A stretch of DNA of 64,000 bases, taken from Flavobacteriales bacterium. Its GTDB lineage: Bacteria; Bacteroidota; Bacteroidia; Flavobacteriales; Flavobacteriaceae. Location: assembly GCA_017303755.1 (NCBI GenBank), contig JAFLBS010000001.1, positions 682,001 to 746,000 of the forward strand, written 5' to 3'. The notes beneath the pieces are model-generated. The model was not told where the DNA came from, searched no databases, and saw only the letters and a program-made list of their open reading frames with translations. The translations under genes and the position numbers were made by a program. Each line of letters starts with the position of its first letter. The stretch's first letter is position 1. Below, piece after piece: positions 16,152 through 24,880 of the stretch.

Positions 16152-17510
16152 ATGCAACTGTATAACACCTTAAGCGCAGAAGAAAGAGCCGAGCTGATTG
16201 ATCAAGCCGGAAAACAACGCCTCACGTTGTCTTTCTATGCGTATGCCAAAATTGAAGATCCCAAAAAATTTCGCGACGATTTATTTCTTGCTTGGAACGC
16301 ACTCGATGCACTAGGTCGAACCTATGTAGCCAAAGAAGGAATAAATGCTCAAATGAGTGTTCCAGCCGAAAATTTTGAAGCATTCCGTGAGACTTTAGAA
16401 GCCTACGAATTCATGCGAGGCATTCGTTTGAATGTAGCTGTGGAGCACGACGATCATTCGTTTTTAAAATTGACGGTGAAAGTGCGCGACAAAATTGTTG
16501 CCGACGGTTTGAACGACGAAACGTTTGATGTAACCAACATTGGTGTGCATTTGAAAGCCAAAGAATTCAACGCTATTTTAGAAGATCCAAACACAATTGT
16601 AGTTGATTTTAGAAATCACTACGAAAGCGAAATTGGTCATTTTAAAGGCGCTATCACTCCAGATGTAGAGACTTTTAGAGAAAGTTTACCCATCATCAAC
16701 GAACAACTCAAAGATTTTAAAGAAGATAAAAACCTAGTGATGTATTGTACTGGTGGAATTCGTTGTGAAAAAGCATCGGCCTATTTCAAACACCAAGGGT
16801 TTAAGAATGTTTTTCAACTCGAAGGCGGAATTATCAACTATGCCAAACAAATCCAAGAAGAAGGTTTGGAAAGCAAATTTATTGGTAAAAATTTCGTGTT
16901 CGACCATCGTTTGGGCGAACGCATTACCGACGATATTGTTTCGCAATGCCATCAATGCGGAAAACCCTGCGACAATCACACCAATTGTTTGAACGATGGC
17001 TGTCATTTGTTGTTCATTCAATGCGACGAATGTAAAGCTGCGATGGAAAATTGTTGTTCAACAGAATGTTTAGAAATCACGCATCTTCCATTGGCCGAAC
17101 AAGTTAAGTTGAGACGTGGCAAACAAGTAGGAAACAAAGTCTTCCGCAAAGGAAAATCAGAAAAATTGAAGTTCAAACATTCGGGCGAACTGTCGGATCA
17201 ACCTTTAGCGAAAGCGCAAGAAACGAAGGATATTCGTCAAAAGATAAAAGTCAAAAAAGTGCTTTTAGGTAAAGCCGAACATTACTATGTAAAAGCGCAA
17301 ATTGGCCTTTTTATCATCGAAAACAACGAATTAAATATAGGCGATACTATTCTAATTTCTGGGCCAACAACCGGAAATGAGCAATTGGTTTTAGAAAAAA
17401 TGTTAGTGAACGGAAAAGAAAATTCTGTGGCAAAAGTGGGCGACAAAGTAACTTTTGAAGTGCCTTTTAGAGTGCGTTTGTCTGATAAATTATTTAAAAT
17501 AATCAGCTAA
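16152..17510 (+). CDS. trhO: tRNA uridine(34) hydroxylase TrhO with an extra C-terminal domain
   Basis: This 452-residue rhodanese-family enzyme matches E. coli YceA/TrhO, which makes 5-hydroxyuridine at tRNA position 34 using O2. The N-terminal domain covers about residues 1-125. The rhodanese domain (about 130-235) has the active loop YCTGGIRCEKAS with C199, and a Cys-rich zinc-finger-like region follows (CHQCGKPC, CDECKAAMENCCSTEC; about 265-310). The E. coli protein ends near 350. Here about 100 residues follow, and the last 85 (KKVLLGKAEHYYVKAQ to RLSDKLFKIIS) closely match the end of the adjacent U32 protein. The stop shares a base with the U32 start. Confidence 0.92.
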   Translation: MQLYNTLSAEERAELIDQAGKQRLTLSFYAYAKIEDPKKFRDDLFLAWNALDALGRTYVAKEGINAQMSVPAENFEAFRETLEAYEFMRGIRLNVAVEHDDHSFLKLTVKVRDKIVADGLNDETFDVTNIGVHLKAKEFNAILEDPNTIVVDFRNHYESEIGHFKGAITPDVETFRESLPIINEQLKDFKEDKNLVMYCTGGIRCEKASAYFKHQGFKNVFQLEGGIINYAKQIQEEGLESKFIGKNFVFDHRLGERITDDIVSQCHQCGKPCDNHTNCLNDGCHLLFIQCDECKAAMENCCSTECLEITHLPLAEQVKLRRGKQVGNKVFRKGKSEKLKFKHSGELSDQPLAKAQETKDIRQKIKVKKVLLGKAEHYYVKAQIGLFIIENNELNIGDTILISGPTTGNEQLVLEKMLVNGKENSVAKVGDKVTFEVPFRVRLSDKLFKIIS

Positions 17511-18751
17511 TGACGACTTCAGGAAAGATAGAATTGATGGCGCCTGCGGGCAACTTCGAATCATTGCAAGCTGCTTTAGATAATGGTTGCGATTCGGTTT
17601 ATTTTGGTGTGGAACAATTGAATATGCGTGCGAGAGCAACGGTAAATTTCGTTTTAGATGATTTACCCGAAATTGCGCGTCGGTGCAACGAGAAAAATGT
17701 TCGTACGTATTTGACTTTAAATACAATTATTTACGATCACGATTTGTCGATTGTAAAAACACTTTTAACCAAAGCCAAAGAAGCGGGAATCACTGCAGTT
17801 ATTGCTTCGGATCAAGCGGTCATCATGTCGGCACGAACCCTAGGAATTGAAGTGCATATTTCCACGCAACTAAACGTCACCAACATCGAAACGGTGAAAT
17901 TTTACGCACTATTTGCGGATACAATAGTATTGTCGCGGGAATTGAGTTTGCGCCAAGTAAAGAAAATTACTGACGACATCGAAAAAGAGCAAATCAAAGG
18001 TCCGAGTGGCAATTTGGTTGAAATCGAAATCTTTGGTCACGGTGCGTTATGCATGGCCGTTTCCGGGAAATGTTATTTGAGTTTGCACTCGCACAATTCA
18101 TCGGCCAATCGTGGTGCTTGCAAGCAAAATTGCCGAAAAAAATATACCGTTATCGACCAAGAAAGTGGTTTCGAAATTGAGATTGACAACGAATACATGA
18201 TGTCGCCCAAAGATTTATGTACGCTCGATTTCTTAGATCAAGTCATTGATTCAGGCATCAAAGTGTTGAAAATTGAAGGTCGAGGTCGCGCTGCCGATTA
18301 CGTAGCAACCGTTATCAAAACCTACCGCGAAGCAATTGATTCATACTACGAAGGAACATTCACAAAAGAAAAAATTACGGTTTGGATGGAAGCTTTAGCA
18401 ACTGTTTACAATCGCGGATTTTGGAGTGGTTACTACCTAGGACAAAAATTAGGCGAATGGTCGGACAATCCAGGTTCGAGTGCTACTCAGAAAAAGGTAT
18501 ATGTTGGAAAAGGAATGCATTATTTTCCGAAATCAAGCATAGCCGAATTCAAAATTGAAGCGTACGACATCAAAAGAGGCGATAAAATTCTGATTACGGG
18601 TCCGAGTACTGGCGCTCAAGAATTGGTTTTAGAAGATTTCTTTGTCAATGATGTCAATTCTGAAAAAGCAACCAAAGGCGACAGTTGTACCTTGAAAGTG
18701 CCTTTCCGCATTCGATTATCCGACAAAATGTATAAAATTGTAGAAAACTAA
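17510..18751 (+). CDS. trhP: U32 family protein, TrhP/YegQ-like
   Basis: This 413-residue U32 'peptidase' family protein carries the family signature EIFGHGALCMAVSGKCYLS (residues 173-191). Cysteines at 181, 188, 204/208 and 237 are in the pattern that binds a 4Fe-4S cluster in U32 proteins. E. coli YegQ (TrhP) makes 5-hydroxyuridine at tRNA U34 from prephenate without O2, and U32 relatives act on 23S rRNA or ubiquinone. Placement directly after trhO, with TAATG coupling, favours the TrhP role. The C-terminal domain (about 330-413) has KKVYVGKGMHYF, ITGPSTGAQELVLE and VPFRIRLSDKMYKI, shared with TrhO. The symbol is inferred from family and neighbour. Confidence 0.82.
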   Translation: MTTSGKIELMAPAGNFESLQAALDNGCDSVYFGVEQLNMRARATVNFVLDDLPEIARRCNEKNVRTYLTLNTIIYDHDLSIVKTLLTKAKEAGITAVIASDQAVIMSARTLGIEVHISTQLNVTNIETVKFYALFADTIVLSRELSLRQVKKITDDIEKEQIKGPSGNLVEIEIFGHGALCMAVSGKCYLSLHSHNSSANRGACKQNCRKKYTVIDQESGFEIEIDNEYMMSPKDLCTLDFLDQVIDSGIKVLKIEGRGRAADYVATVIKTYREAIDSYYEGTFTKEKITVWMEALATVYNRGFWSGYYLGQKLGEWSDNPGSSATQKKVYVGKGMHYFPKSSIAEFKIEAYDIKRGDKILITGPSTGAQELVLEDFFVNDVNSEKATKGDSCTLKVPFRIRLSDKMYKIVEN

Positions 18752-18981
18752 TGGTCATTGTTACACTTCAACGAGACAAATGCATCGGTTGTAATTACTG
18801 CGTTGAAATGGCTCCAAGTCAGTTTCAAATGTCAAAAAAAGACGGAAAATCAGTCTTATTAAAATCAACCAACACCAAAGGATTTCACACTTTAAAATCG
18901 CCCGATCATACCATTGTAGAAAATTGTGAACTAGCCGTAAAAGCATGTCCAGTGCACATTATCACAGTAAAAGAAACCTAA
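18751..18981 (+). CDS. [4Fe-4S] ferredoxin
   Basis: This 76-residue protein has CIGCNYC (C11, C14, C17) and a distal CP (C66-P67), the ligands for one 4Fe-4S cluster. A further Cys at 59 is available but not needed. It is the last gene of the trhO-U32 operon, with a TAATG overlap, and is followed by a terminator. An electron donor for the Fe-S U32 enzyme is the simplest role. Confidence 0.9.
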   Translation: MVIVTLQRDKCIGCNYCVEMAPSQFQMSKKDGKSVLLKSTNTKGFHTLKSPDHTIVENCELAVKACPVHIITVKET

Positions 18982-19005
18982 AATTTACACGTTTTCAATA
19001 TATTA

Positions 19006-19054
19006 AACTCCAAATTTCACCGATTATTAAATTGGGATTTGGAGTTCGTTTTTT
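19006..19054 (+). terminator. terminator of the trhO-U32-ferredoxin operon
   Basis: AACTCCAAAT (19006-19015) pairs perfectly with ATTTGGAGTT (19037-19046), and a run of six T follows at 19049. The loop is 21 bases. Confidence 0.7.
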
Positions 19055-19152
19055 GGGATTTTTTAATTGGAATTTATTTTATAAAAATACTATCTTTACC
19101 AATTCATCGTTTTAAGAATTTAAGTTGCTTAAGGCAACACTCTAACTATATT

Positions 19153-20409
19153 ATGGCTTGTACAAACTGTTCTACGGGTGCTAAAGATGGCACACCAAGA
19201 GGATGTAAAAATAATGGGACTTGCGGCACCGATAGCTGCAACAAATTGACGGTTTTTGATTGGTTGGGAAATATGAATTTACCCAATGGAGAAACGCCGT
19301 TTGATTGTGTTGAAGTACGCTTCAAAAATGGTCGAAAAGAGTTTTACCGCAATACCGAAAAACTTACGTTAAGCATTGGTGATATTGTAGCTACTGAAGC
19401 TTCACCAGGTCACGATGTCGGAATTGTAACGCTGACAGGCGAATTGGTCAAAATTCAAATGAAGAAAAAAGGCGTGAATCACACTAGTCCTGAAGTGGCT
19501 AAAATCTACCGAAAAGCGTCTCAAAAAGACATTGATATTTGGAGTAATGCTCGCGACAAAGAAGAACCTATGAAAGTGAGAGCACGCGAAATTGCCATCG
19601 CTCTCAAACTCGAAATGAAATTGTCAGACATCGAATTTCAAGGTGATGGTTCAAAAGCCATTTTCTATTATACTGCCAATGACCGAGTTGATTTCCGTCA
19701 ATTGATTAAAGATTTTGCTAAAGAATTCAGTACGCGTATTGAAATGAAACAAGTAGGTTTTCGTCAGGAAGCTTCACGTTTGGGCGGAATTGGTTCATGT
19801 GGAAGAGAGTTGTGCTGTTCAACTTGGTTGACTGATTTCAGAAGTGTAAATACAGCGGCTGCTCGTTACCAACAACTATCATTGAACCCACAAAAATTAG
19901 CTGGTCAATGCGGAAAATTAAAGTGCTGTTTGAATTACGAACTAGACACTTATTTGGATGCTTTAAAAGATTTTCCTGATTTTGAAACCAAATTATACAC
20001 CGAAAAAGGAGATGCTATTTGCCAGAAACAAGACATTTTCAAAGGGTTGATGTGGTTTGCTTATACTGATAATTTTGCCAATTGGCATGTGTTAAAAACC
20101 GAACAAGTAAAAGAAATCATCGCTTCCAATAAAGAGAAAAAAAGAGTTTCTTCGTTGGAAGATTATGCATTGGAAATCACTCAAGAACCAGTTGTCGATT
20201 TCAACAACGCAATGGGTCAAGAAAGTTTAACGCGTTTTGACCAACCTAAAAAGAAAAAAAGTAAAAACAGAAACAAAAAACGTCCGAACACCAACAATCC
20301 AACTAGCAACAACAATGCTAACGGTGCTAACAGCACTAACAATGCTAACAACAATAGCAAAAAAGTATCGGGTGAGAGAAAGATCAATAGAAATGAAAAT
20401 AAAAAATAG
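19153..20409 (+). CDS. ricT: PSP1-domain protein, RicT/YaaT-like
   Basis: This 418-residue protein starts at MACTNCSTGAKDG; an earlier in-frame ATG at 19039 would add a stretch running through the upstream terminator. The N-terminus is Cys-rich (CTNC, GCKNNGTCGTDSC; residues 3-30). The PSP1 core spans about 60-300, with GSCGRELCCSTWL and GQCGKLKCCLNYE. In Bacillus RicT works with RicA and RicF in an Fe-S complex that stimulates RNA processing by RNase Y, but RicA and RicF are not here. The last about 70 residues are Lys/Asn-rich and disordered. It overlaps gldH by 17 bases. Confidence 0.85.
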   Translation: MACTNCSTGAKDGTPRGCKNNGTCGTDSCNKLTVFDWLGNMNLPNGETPFDCVEVRFKNGRKEFYRNTEKLTLSIGDIVATEASPGHDVGIVTLTGELVKIQMKKKGVNHTSPEVAKIYRKASQKDIDIWSNARDKEEPMKVRAREIAIALKLEMKLSDIEFQGDGSKAIFYYTANDRVDFRQLIKDFAKEFSTRIEMKQVGFRQEASRLGGIGSCGRELCCSTWLTDFRSVNTAAARYQQLSLNPQKLAGQCGKLKCCLNYELDTYLDALKDFPDFETKLYTEKGDAICQKQDIFKGLMWFAYTDNFANWHVLKTEQVKEIIASNKEKKRVSSLEDYALEITQEPVVDFNNAMGQESLTRFDQPKKKKSKNRNKKRPNTNNPTSNNNANGANSTNNANNNSKKVSGERKINRNENKK

Positions 20410-20875
20410 TTTTTTATTCTTGCTTTTAGCTCTTGTTGTAATTTCTTGCGATAAGAAAAGCGTTTTTGACGAGTACAAATCCGTTGATAATTCGTGGCAC
20501 AAAGATACTATTGTAAGCTTTAAATTGCCTCAACTGGATAAGGCTAAGAAATACGATTTATTTGTCAACATCAGAAACAACAACGATTATCCTTACAACA
20601 ATCTTTTTTTAATTGTTTCAATGGAACAACCCAACAAAAAAGTTGTAGTAGATACATTAGAATACCAAATGGCAAACCCAGACGGAACTCTAATGGGCGA
20701 AGGGTTTTCAGATGTAAAACTCAGCAAATTACTCTACAAAGAAAATGTGAGTTTTGATTTAAAAGGAGATTATACAGTCAAAATTCAACACGCTAACCGA
20801 CAAACAGGCAAGATTGTTGGTGTAGAAAGCCTAAAAGGTGTTACCGATGTTGGTTTTAGAATTGAATTAAAATAA
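20393..20875 (+). CDS. gldH: gliding motility lipoprotein GldH
   Basis: This 160-residue lipoprotein starts at the ATG at 20393, giving MKIKNSFLFLLLALVVISC with the lipobox Cys at 19. The longer frame from 20237 reads through ricT and lacks a signal. The body (KSVDNSWHKDTIVSFKLPQ, YNNLFLIVSMEQP, GDYTVKIQHANR) matches GldH, which is required for gliding and surface protein transport in flavobacteria. It is a periplasmic-facing lipoprotein. It is co-directional with ricT and the class A PBP, which begins 6 bases later. Confidence 0.9.
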   Translation: MKIKNSFLFLLLALVVISCDKKSVFDEYKSVDNSWHKDTIVSFKLPQLDKAKKYDLFVNIRNNNDYPYNNLFLIVSMEQPNKKVVVDTLEYQMANPDGTLMGEGFSDVKLSKLLYKENVSFDLKGDYTVKIQHANRQTGKIVGVESLKGVTDVGFRIELK

Positions 20876-20881
20876 GAACAA

Positions 20882-23194
20882 ATGGCACAAACAAATCCCA
20901 AAATCAAAGACATAAAATACTACCAAAGAAAGTTTTGGAAGTTCTTTTTATACGGAATTGCAGGTATTTTTCTTTATTTTTTATTGGCTTCTTGGGGTGT
21001 TTTCGGAAAAATGCCTTCGTTTGAGCAATTGGAAAATCCAGATTCTAACTTAGCCACAGAAATCATTTCGTTTGATGGTGTAACCTTAGGAAAATTCTAC
21101 AACGAAAACCGTTCTGCAGTTAAATACAGTGACTTACCCAAACATTTAGTTGACGCATTGGTTTCTACCGAAGACGAACGTTTTTACGAACATTCTGGAA
21201 TAGATGCCAAACGTACTTTTGGTGCAGCAGCTAAACTCGGAAAAGACGGTGGAGCAAGTACCATCACTCAACAGTTGGCTAAATTATTATTTCATGGTGA
21301 AGGTTCAAAAAACTTCATTCTTCGCGTCATCCAAAAAACCAAAGAATGGATTATTGCAGTTAAACTAGAACGTCAATACACTAAAGACGAAATCATTGCG
21401 CTTTATCTAAATCAAGTTGATTTTGTTAATGGCGCGGTCGGAATTGGTTCTGCCTCCAAAATATACTTCGGAAAACAACCTAAAGATTTAACCATAGAAG
21501 AAAGTGCAGTTTTAGTTGGAATGCTAAAAAATCCTGCGCTTTACAATCCGGTAAAAGAAAAGAGAAAACAATTGGTTTTAGATCGAAGAAACACTGTTTT
21601 AGGTCAGATGGTTCGCAATAAATTCCTTGAACCAGAAGCCAAAGAACGCCTTTCTAAAAAACCAATCGTGCTGAAATTCCAACCCGAAAGTCATCGCGAA
21701 GGCGAAGCTACTTATTTCAGAGAATATTTGCGCGATTATATGAAAGCGTGGGCCAAAGACAACAAAAAACCCAATGGTGATGATTACGATATCTACAGCG
21801 ATGGTCTAAAAATCTACACAACCATCGATTCTAAAATTCAACTCTACGCCGAAGAAGCCGTAAAAGCACACATGAAAAACATGCAAGAAGAGTTTTTCAT
21901 CCAACAACGCGGCAACAAAAACGCGCCTTTCTTAAAAATCACCGATGCCGAGACCAATCGAATCATGAATCAAGCCATGAAAAATTCGGAACGTTGGCGT
22001 GTGCTCAAAGAATTAGGCAAGTCCGATGACGAAATCAAAGCCTCGTTCAAAGTAAAAACCAAAATGAGAGTCTTTACTTGGGATGGTGAGAAAGACACGA
22101 TAATGAAACCTATTGATTCCATTCGATACTATAAACACTTTTTACAAGCTGGTTTAATGTCGATGGAACCACAAACCGGACACGTGAAAGCTTGGGTAGG
22201 CGGAATCAATTACAAATACTTCCAATACGATCACGTGGGTCAAGGTGCGCGTCAAGTAGGTTCAACATTCAAACCGTTTGTTTATGCAACTGCCATCGAA
22301 CAACTCGGAATGTCGCCTTGTGATCAAATGATCGATGGTCCATTCATGATGCGAAGAGGTAAACACCACTTAACCAGCAATTGGGAACCGCGCAACTCCG
22401 ATGGGAAATACCGCGGAATGGTGACTCTGAAAAAAGCACTTGCTAATTCCATCAACACAATTTCGGCTAAATTGATCGACAAAACTGGTCCAGAAGCCGT
22501 AGTAGAAATGACCAAAAAACTCGGAGTAACTGCCGATATTCCTGCGCAACCTGCCATCGCTCTTGGTGCTGTTGAAATCACAGTTCAGGAGATGGTCGGC
22601 GCTTACAGTGCTTTTGCCAATCAAGGTGTGTACGTAAAACCACAATTCATCTTAAAAATTGAAGATAAAAACGGTTCGCTTGTTTACGAACCCAAAATGG
22701 AATCGCGTGATGTACTTAACCGCGACATTGCTTTTGCTGTTGTGAAATTGATGGAAGGTGTAACCGAAGAAGGTTCAGGTCAACGTTTACGCTACACTGG
22801 TGGCGGTTCTGGATACAATCGTATGACTGGTTTCCCGTATGGTTTTGAAAATGACATCGCCGGAAAAACCGGAACCACTCAAAATCAATCCGACGGTTGG
22901 TTCATCGGTATGGTTCCTAATTTGGCTACCGGAATTTGGGTAGGTTGTGAAGATCGTTCAGCGCGTTTCAGAAGCATCACTTACGGGCAAGGTGCGGCAA
23001 TGGCGCTACCAGTTTGGGGATTATTCATGAAAAAATGCTACGCCGATTCCGAATTGAATATTTCCAAAGAAGCGTTTGAAGAACCCGAAGAATCAGTCAT
23101 CAAAGTCGATTGTGGCTCGTCCAATTACATCAAGAAAAAATCACGCGATTCAACTGCAGTAACGGCACCAACCGACGAATTCGGACTCGAATAA
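20882..23194 (+). CDS. mrcA: bifunctional penicillin-binding protein 1A
   Basis: This 770-residue class A PBP polymerises and cross-links peptidoglycan. It has one N-terminal membrane helix (about residues 20-40). A GT51 glycosyltransferase domain follows, with EDERFYEHSGID and GASTITQQLAKLL (about 98-140). The transpeptidase domain has STFK (S461, K464), SIN (S523 to N525) and KTG (K662 to G664), all intact. It follows gldH by 6 bases, so they are likely one transcript. Dispersed repeat DNA lies just after the stop. Confidence 0.95.
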   Translation: MAQTNPKIKDIKYYQRKFWKFFLYGIAGIFLYFLLASWGVFGKMPSFEQLENPDSNLATEIISFDGVTLGKFYNENRSAVKYSDLPKHLVDALVSTEDERFYEHSGIDAKRTFGAAAKLGKDGGASTITQQLAKLLFHGEGSKNFILRVIQKTKEWIIAVKLERQYTKDEIIALYLNQVDFVNGAVGIGSASKIYFGKQPKDLTIEESAVLVGMLKNPALYNPVKEKRKQLVLDRRNTVLGQMVRNKFLEPEAKERLSKKPIVLKFQPESHREGEATYFREYLRDYMKAWAKDNKKPNGDDYDIYSDGLKIYTTIDSKIQLYAEEAVKAHMKNMQEEFFIQQRGNKNAPFLKITDAETNRIMNQAMKNSERWRVLKELGKSDDEIKASFKVKTKMRVFTWDGEKDTIMKPIDSIRYYKHFLQAGLMSMEPQTGHVKAWVGGINYKYFQYDHVGQGARQVGSTFKPFVYATAIEQLGMSPCDQMIDGPFMMRRGKHHLTSNWEPRNSDGKYRGMVTLKKALANSINTISAKLIDKTGPEAVVEMTKKLGVTADIPAQPAIALGAVEITVQEMVGAYSAFANQGVYVKPQFILKIEDKNGSLVYEPKMESRDVLNRDIAFAVVKLMEGVTEEGSGQRLRYTGGGSGYNRMTGFPYGFENDIAGKTGTTQNQSDGWFIGMVPNLATGIWVGCEDRSARFRSITYGQGAAMALPVWGLFMKKCYADSELNISKEAFEEPEESVIKVDCGSSNYIKKKSRDSTAVTAPTDEFGLE

Positions 23195-23212
23195 ACTGTT
23201 TTTTAGTTTTTT

Positions 23213-23335
23213 TTGAAGCTGCTTCCCGCTATTCGTTCTAATCTTTTCTGTTTTTTTGTCACTCTGAGCGCAGTCGAAGAGTCTCTTTAAAAAACAGAAA
23301 AGGATTTCCACTTCTATCGGGGCTAGGGCATCGCA
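23213..23335. repeat. composite dispersed repeat with nested 16-mer
   Basis: Between the PBP gene and the CoA transferase lies an element whose arms at 23243-23256 and 23289-23302 form a perfect 14-bp stem. The loop holds CTGAGCGCAGTCGAAG (23264-23279), the reverse complement of the 16-mer at 7-22 and 34082-34097. On the minus strand the outer part begins CTAGCCCCGATAGAAGTGG, which aligns with 33988 onward. There is no ORF. Confidence 0.7.
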
Positions 23336-23370
23336 ATACAAACAACAATTGTAGTAAATTGTACTAAAAT

Positions 23371-24072
23371 ATGATTAACAAAAAAGTAAACTCGGTGCAA
23401 GAAGCACTCAACGGAATTGAAGACAACATGACCATCATGCTCGGTGGTTTTGGCTTGTGCGGAATTCCAGAAAACTCCATCGCCGAACTGGTAAAAAAAG
23501 GAACTAAAAATCTTACTTGTATTTCCAATAATGCAGGTGTAGACGATTTTGGCCTCGGACTATTACTCCAACAAAAACAAATCAAAAAAATGATTTCGTC
23601 GTATGTGGGTGAAAATGCCGAATTCGAACGTCAAATGCTTTCGGGCGAATTAGAAGTCGAACTCATTCCACAAGGCACTTTGGCCGAACGTTGTCGTGCG
23701 GCACAAGCCGGAATTCCTGCATTTTTCACTCCTGCTGGTTACGGAACCGAAGTGGCGGAAGGAAAAGAGGTGCGCGAATTCAACGGAAAAATGCACATCA
23801 TGGAACACGCGTTCAAAGCCGACTTCTCCATCGTAAAAGCATGGAAAGGCGACGAAGCTGGAAACCTCATCTTCAAAGGAACGGCTCGCAATTTCAATCC
23901 GTGTATGTGTGGCGCCGGAAAAATAACCATCGCCGAAGTAGAAGAATTACTTCCTGCGGGTAGTTTGGATCCAAATCAAGTTCATATTCCAGGCATTTTA
24001 ATTCAACGCATCTTCAAAGGTGAAAAGTTTGAAAAACGAATAGAACAACGAACGGTTAGAAAGAGAGAATAG
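23371..24072 (+). CDS. scoA: 3-oxoacid CoA-transferase subunit A
   Basis: This 233-residue subunit of succinyl-CoA:3-ketoacid CoA-transferase moves CoA between succinate and acetoacetate. It starts [13 protein letters not shown], with [15 protein letters not shown] (about residues 24-38) and [14 protein letters not shown] typical of the A subunit. Subunit B follows after 78 bases. The gap has CTTAAT-type short repeats and no promoter I can name, so the two are probably one operon. Confidence 0.93.
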   Translation: MINKKVNSVQEALNGIEDNMTIMLGGFGLCGIPENSIAELVKKGTKNLTCISNNAGVDDFGLGLLLQQKQIKKMISSYVGENAEFERQMLSGELEVELIPQGTLAERCRAAQAGIPAFFTPAGYGTEVAEGKEVREFNGKMHIMEHAFKADFSIVKAWKGDEAGNLIFKGTARNFNPCMCGAGKITIAEVEELLPAGSLDPNQVHIPGILIQRIFKGEKFEKRIEQRTVRKRE

Positions 24073-24150
24073 AACAAAGAAAAGAGACTAAGAAAAAGTG
24101 TTAAGAAAAACTCTTAATAATCTTAATTCCTTAATGTTTTAAAAAAAAGT

Positions 24151-24807
24151 ATGTTAGACAAAAACGATATCGCAAAACGAATAGCCAAAGAAGTAAAAGA
24201 CGGCTATTATGTCAACTTAGGAATCGGAATTCCGACTTTGGTTGCCAACTATGTGCGCACAGATATTTCAGTAGAATTTCAGAGCGAAAATGGCGTACTC
24301 GGAATGGGGCCATTTCCGTTTGAAGGCGAAGAAGATGCCGATTTAATCAACGCAGGAAAACAAACCATAACGACTTTGCCTGGCGCGAGTTTCTTTGACT
24401 CGGGTTTTAGCTTCGGAATGATTCGCGGTCAACACGTCGATTTGACCATCCTTGGCGCCATGGAAGTAGCCGAAAACGGTGACATTGCCAACTGGAAAAT
24501 TCCAGGAAAAATGGTCAAAGGAATGGGCGGCGCAATGGATTTAGTAGCTTCTGCCGAAAATATTATTGTGGCCATGATGCACGTCAACAAAGCAGGCGAA
24601 AGTAAGATTTTGAAACGCTGTACGTTGCCATTAACTGGCGTTGGTTGCGTGAAAAAAGTAGTAACCGAATTGGCTGTTTTAGAAATTACAACCAAAGGTT
24701 TCAAACTTTTAGAACGCGCTCCAGGTGTTTCAGTTGAGCACATTATTGCTTCCACTGAAGCCGATTTAATTATTGAAGGTGAAATTCCTGAGATGGTGAT
24801 TGATTAA
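24151..24807 (+). CDS. scoB: 3-oxoacid CoA-transferase subunit B
   Basis: This 218-residue subunit carries the catalytic glutamate in SENGVLGMGP (E46), which forms the thioester intermediate. It also has NLGIGIPTLVANY near the N-terminus and LPGASFFDSGFSFGMIRGQHVD. Together with the upstream A subunit it forms the active enzyme of ketone-body or short-chain acid use. A strong terminator follows. Confidence 0.93.
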   Translation: MLDKNDIAKRIAKEVKDGYYVNLGIGIPTLVANYVRTDISVEFQSENGVLGMGPFPFEGEEDADLINAGKQTITTLPGASFFDSGFSFGMIRGQHVDLTILGAMEVAENGDIANWKIPGKMVKGMGGAMDLVASAENIIVAMMHVNKAGESKILKRCTLPLTGVGCVKKVVTELAVLEITTKGFKLLERAPGVSVEHIIASTEADLIIEGEIPEMVID

Positions 24808-24828
24808 TACAACCATTCTTACAATAAA

Positions 24829-24869
24829 AAAACCACAAAACTCAATTGAATTTTGTGGTTTTCTTTTTT
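24829..24869. terminator. bidirectional terminator between scoB and a convergent gene
   Basis: AAAACCACAAAA (24829-24840) pairs with TTTTGTGGTTTT (24851-24862). A T run follows on the plus strand and an A run precedes it, so it can serve both scoB and the convergent hypothetical gene ending at 24881. Confidence 0.85.
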
Positions 24870-24880
24870 TGTACTAAACA

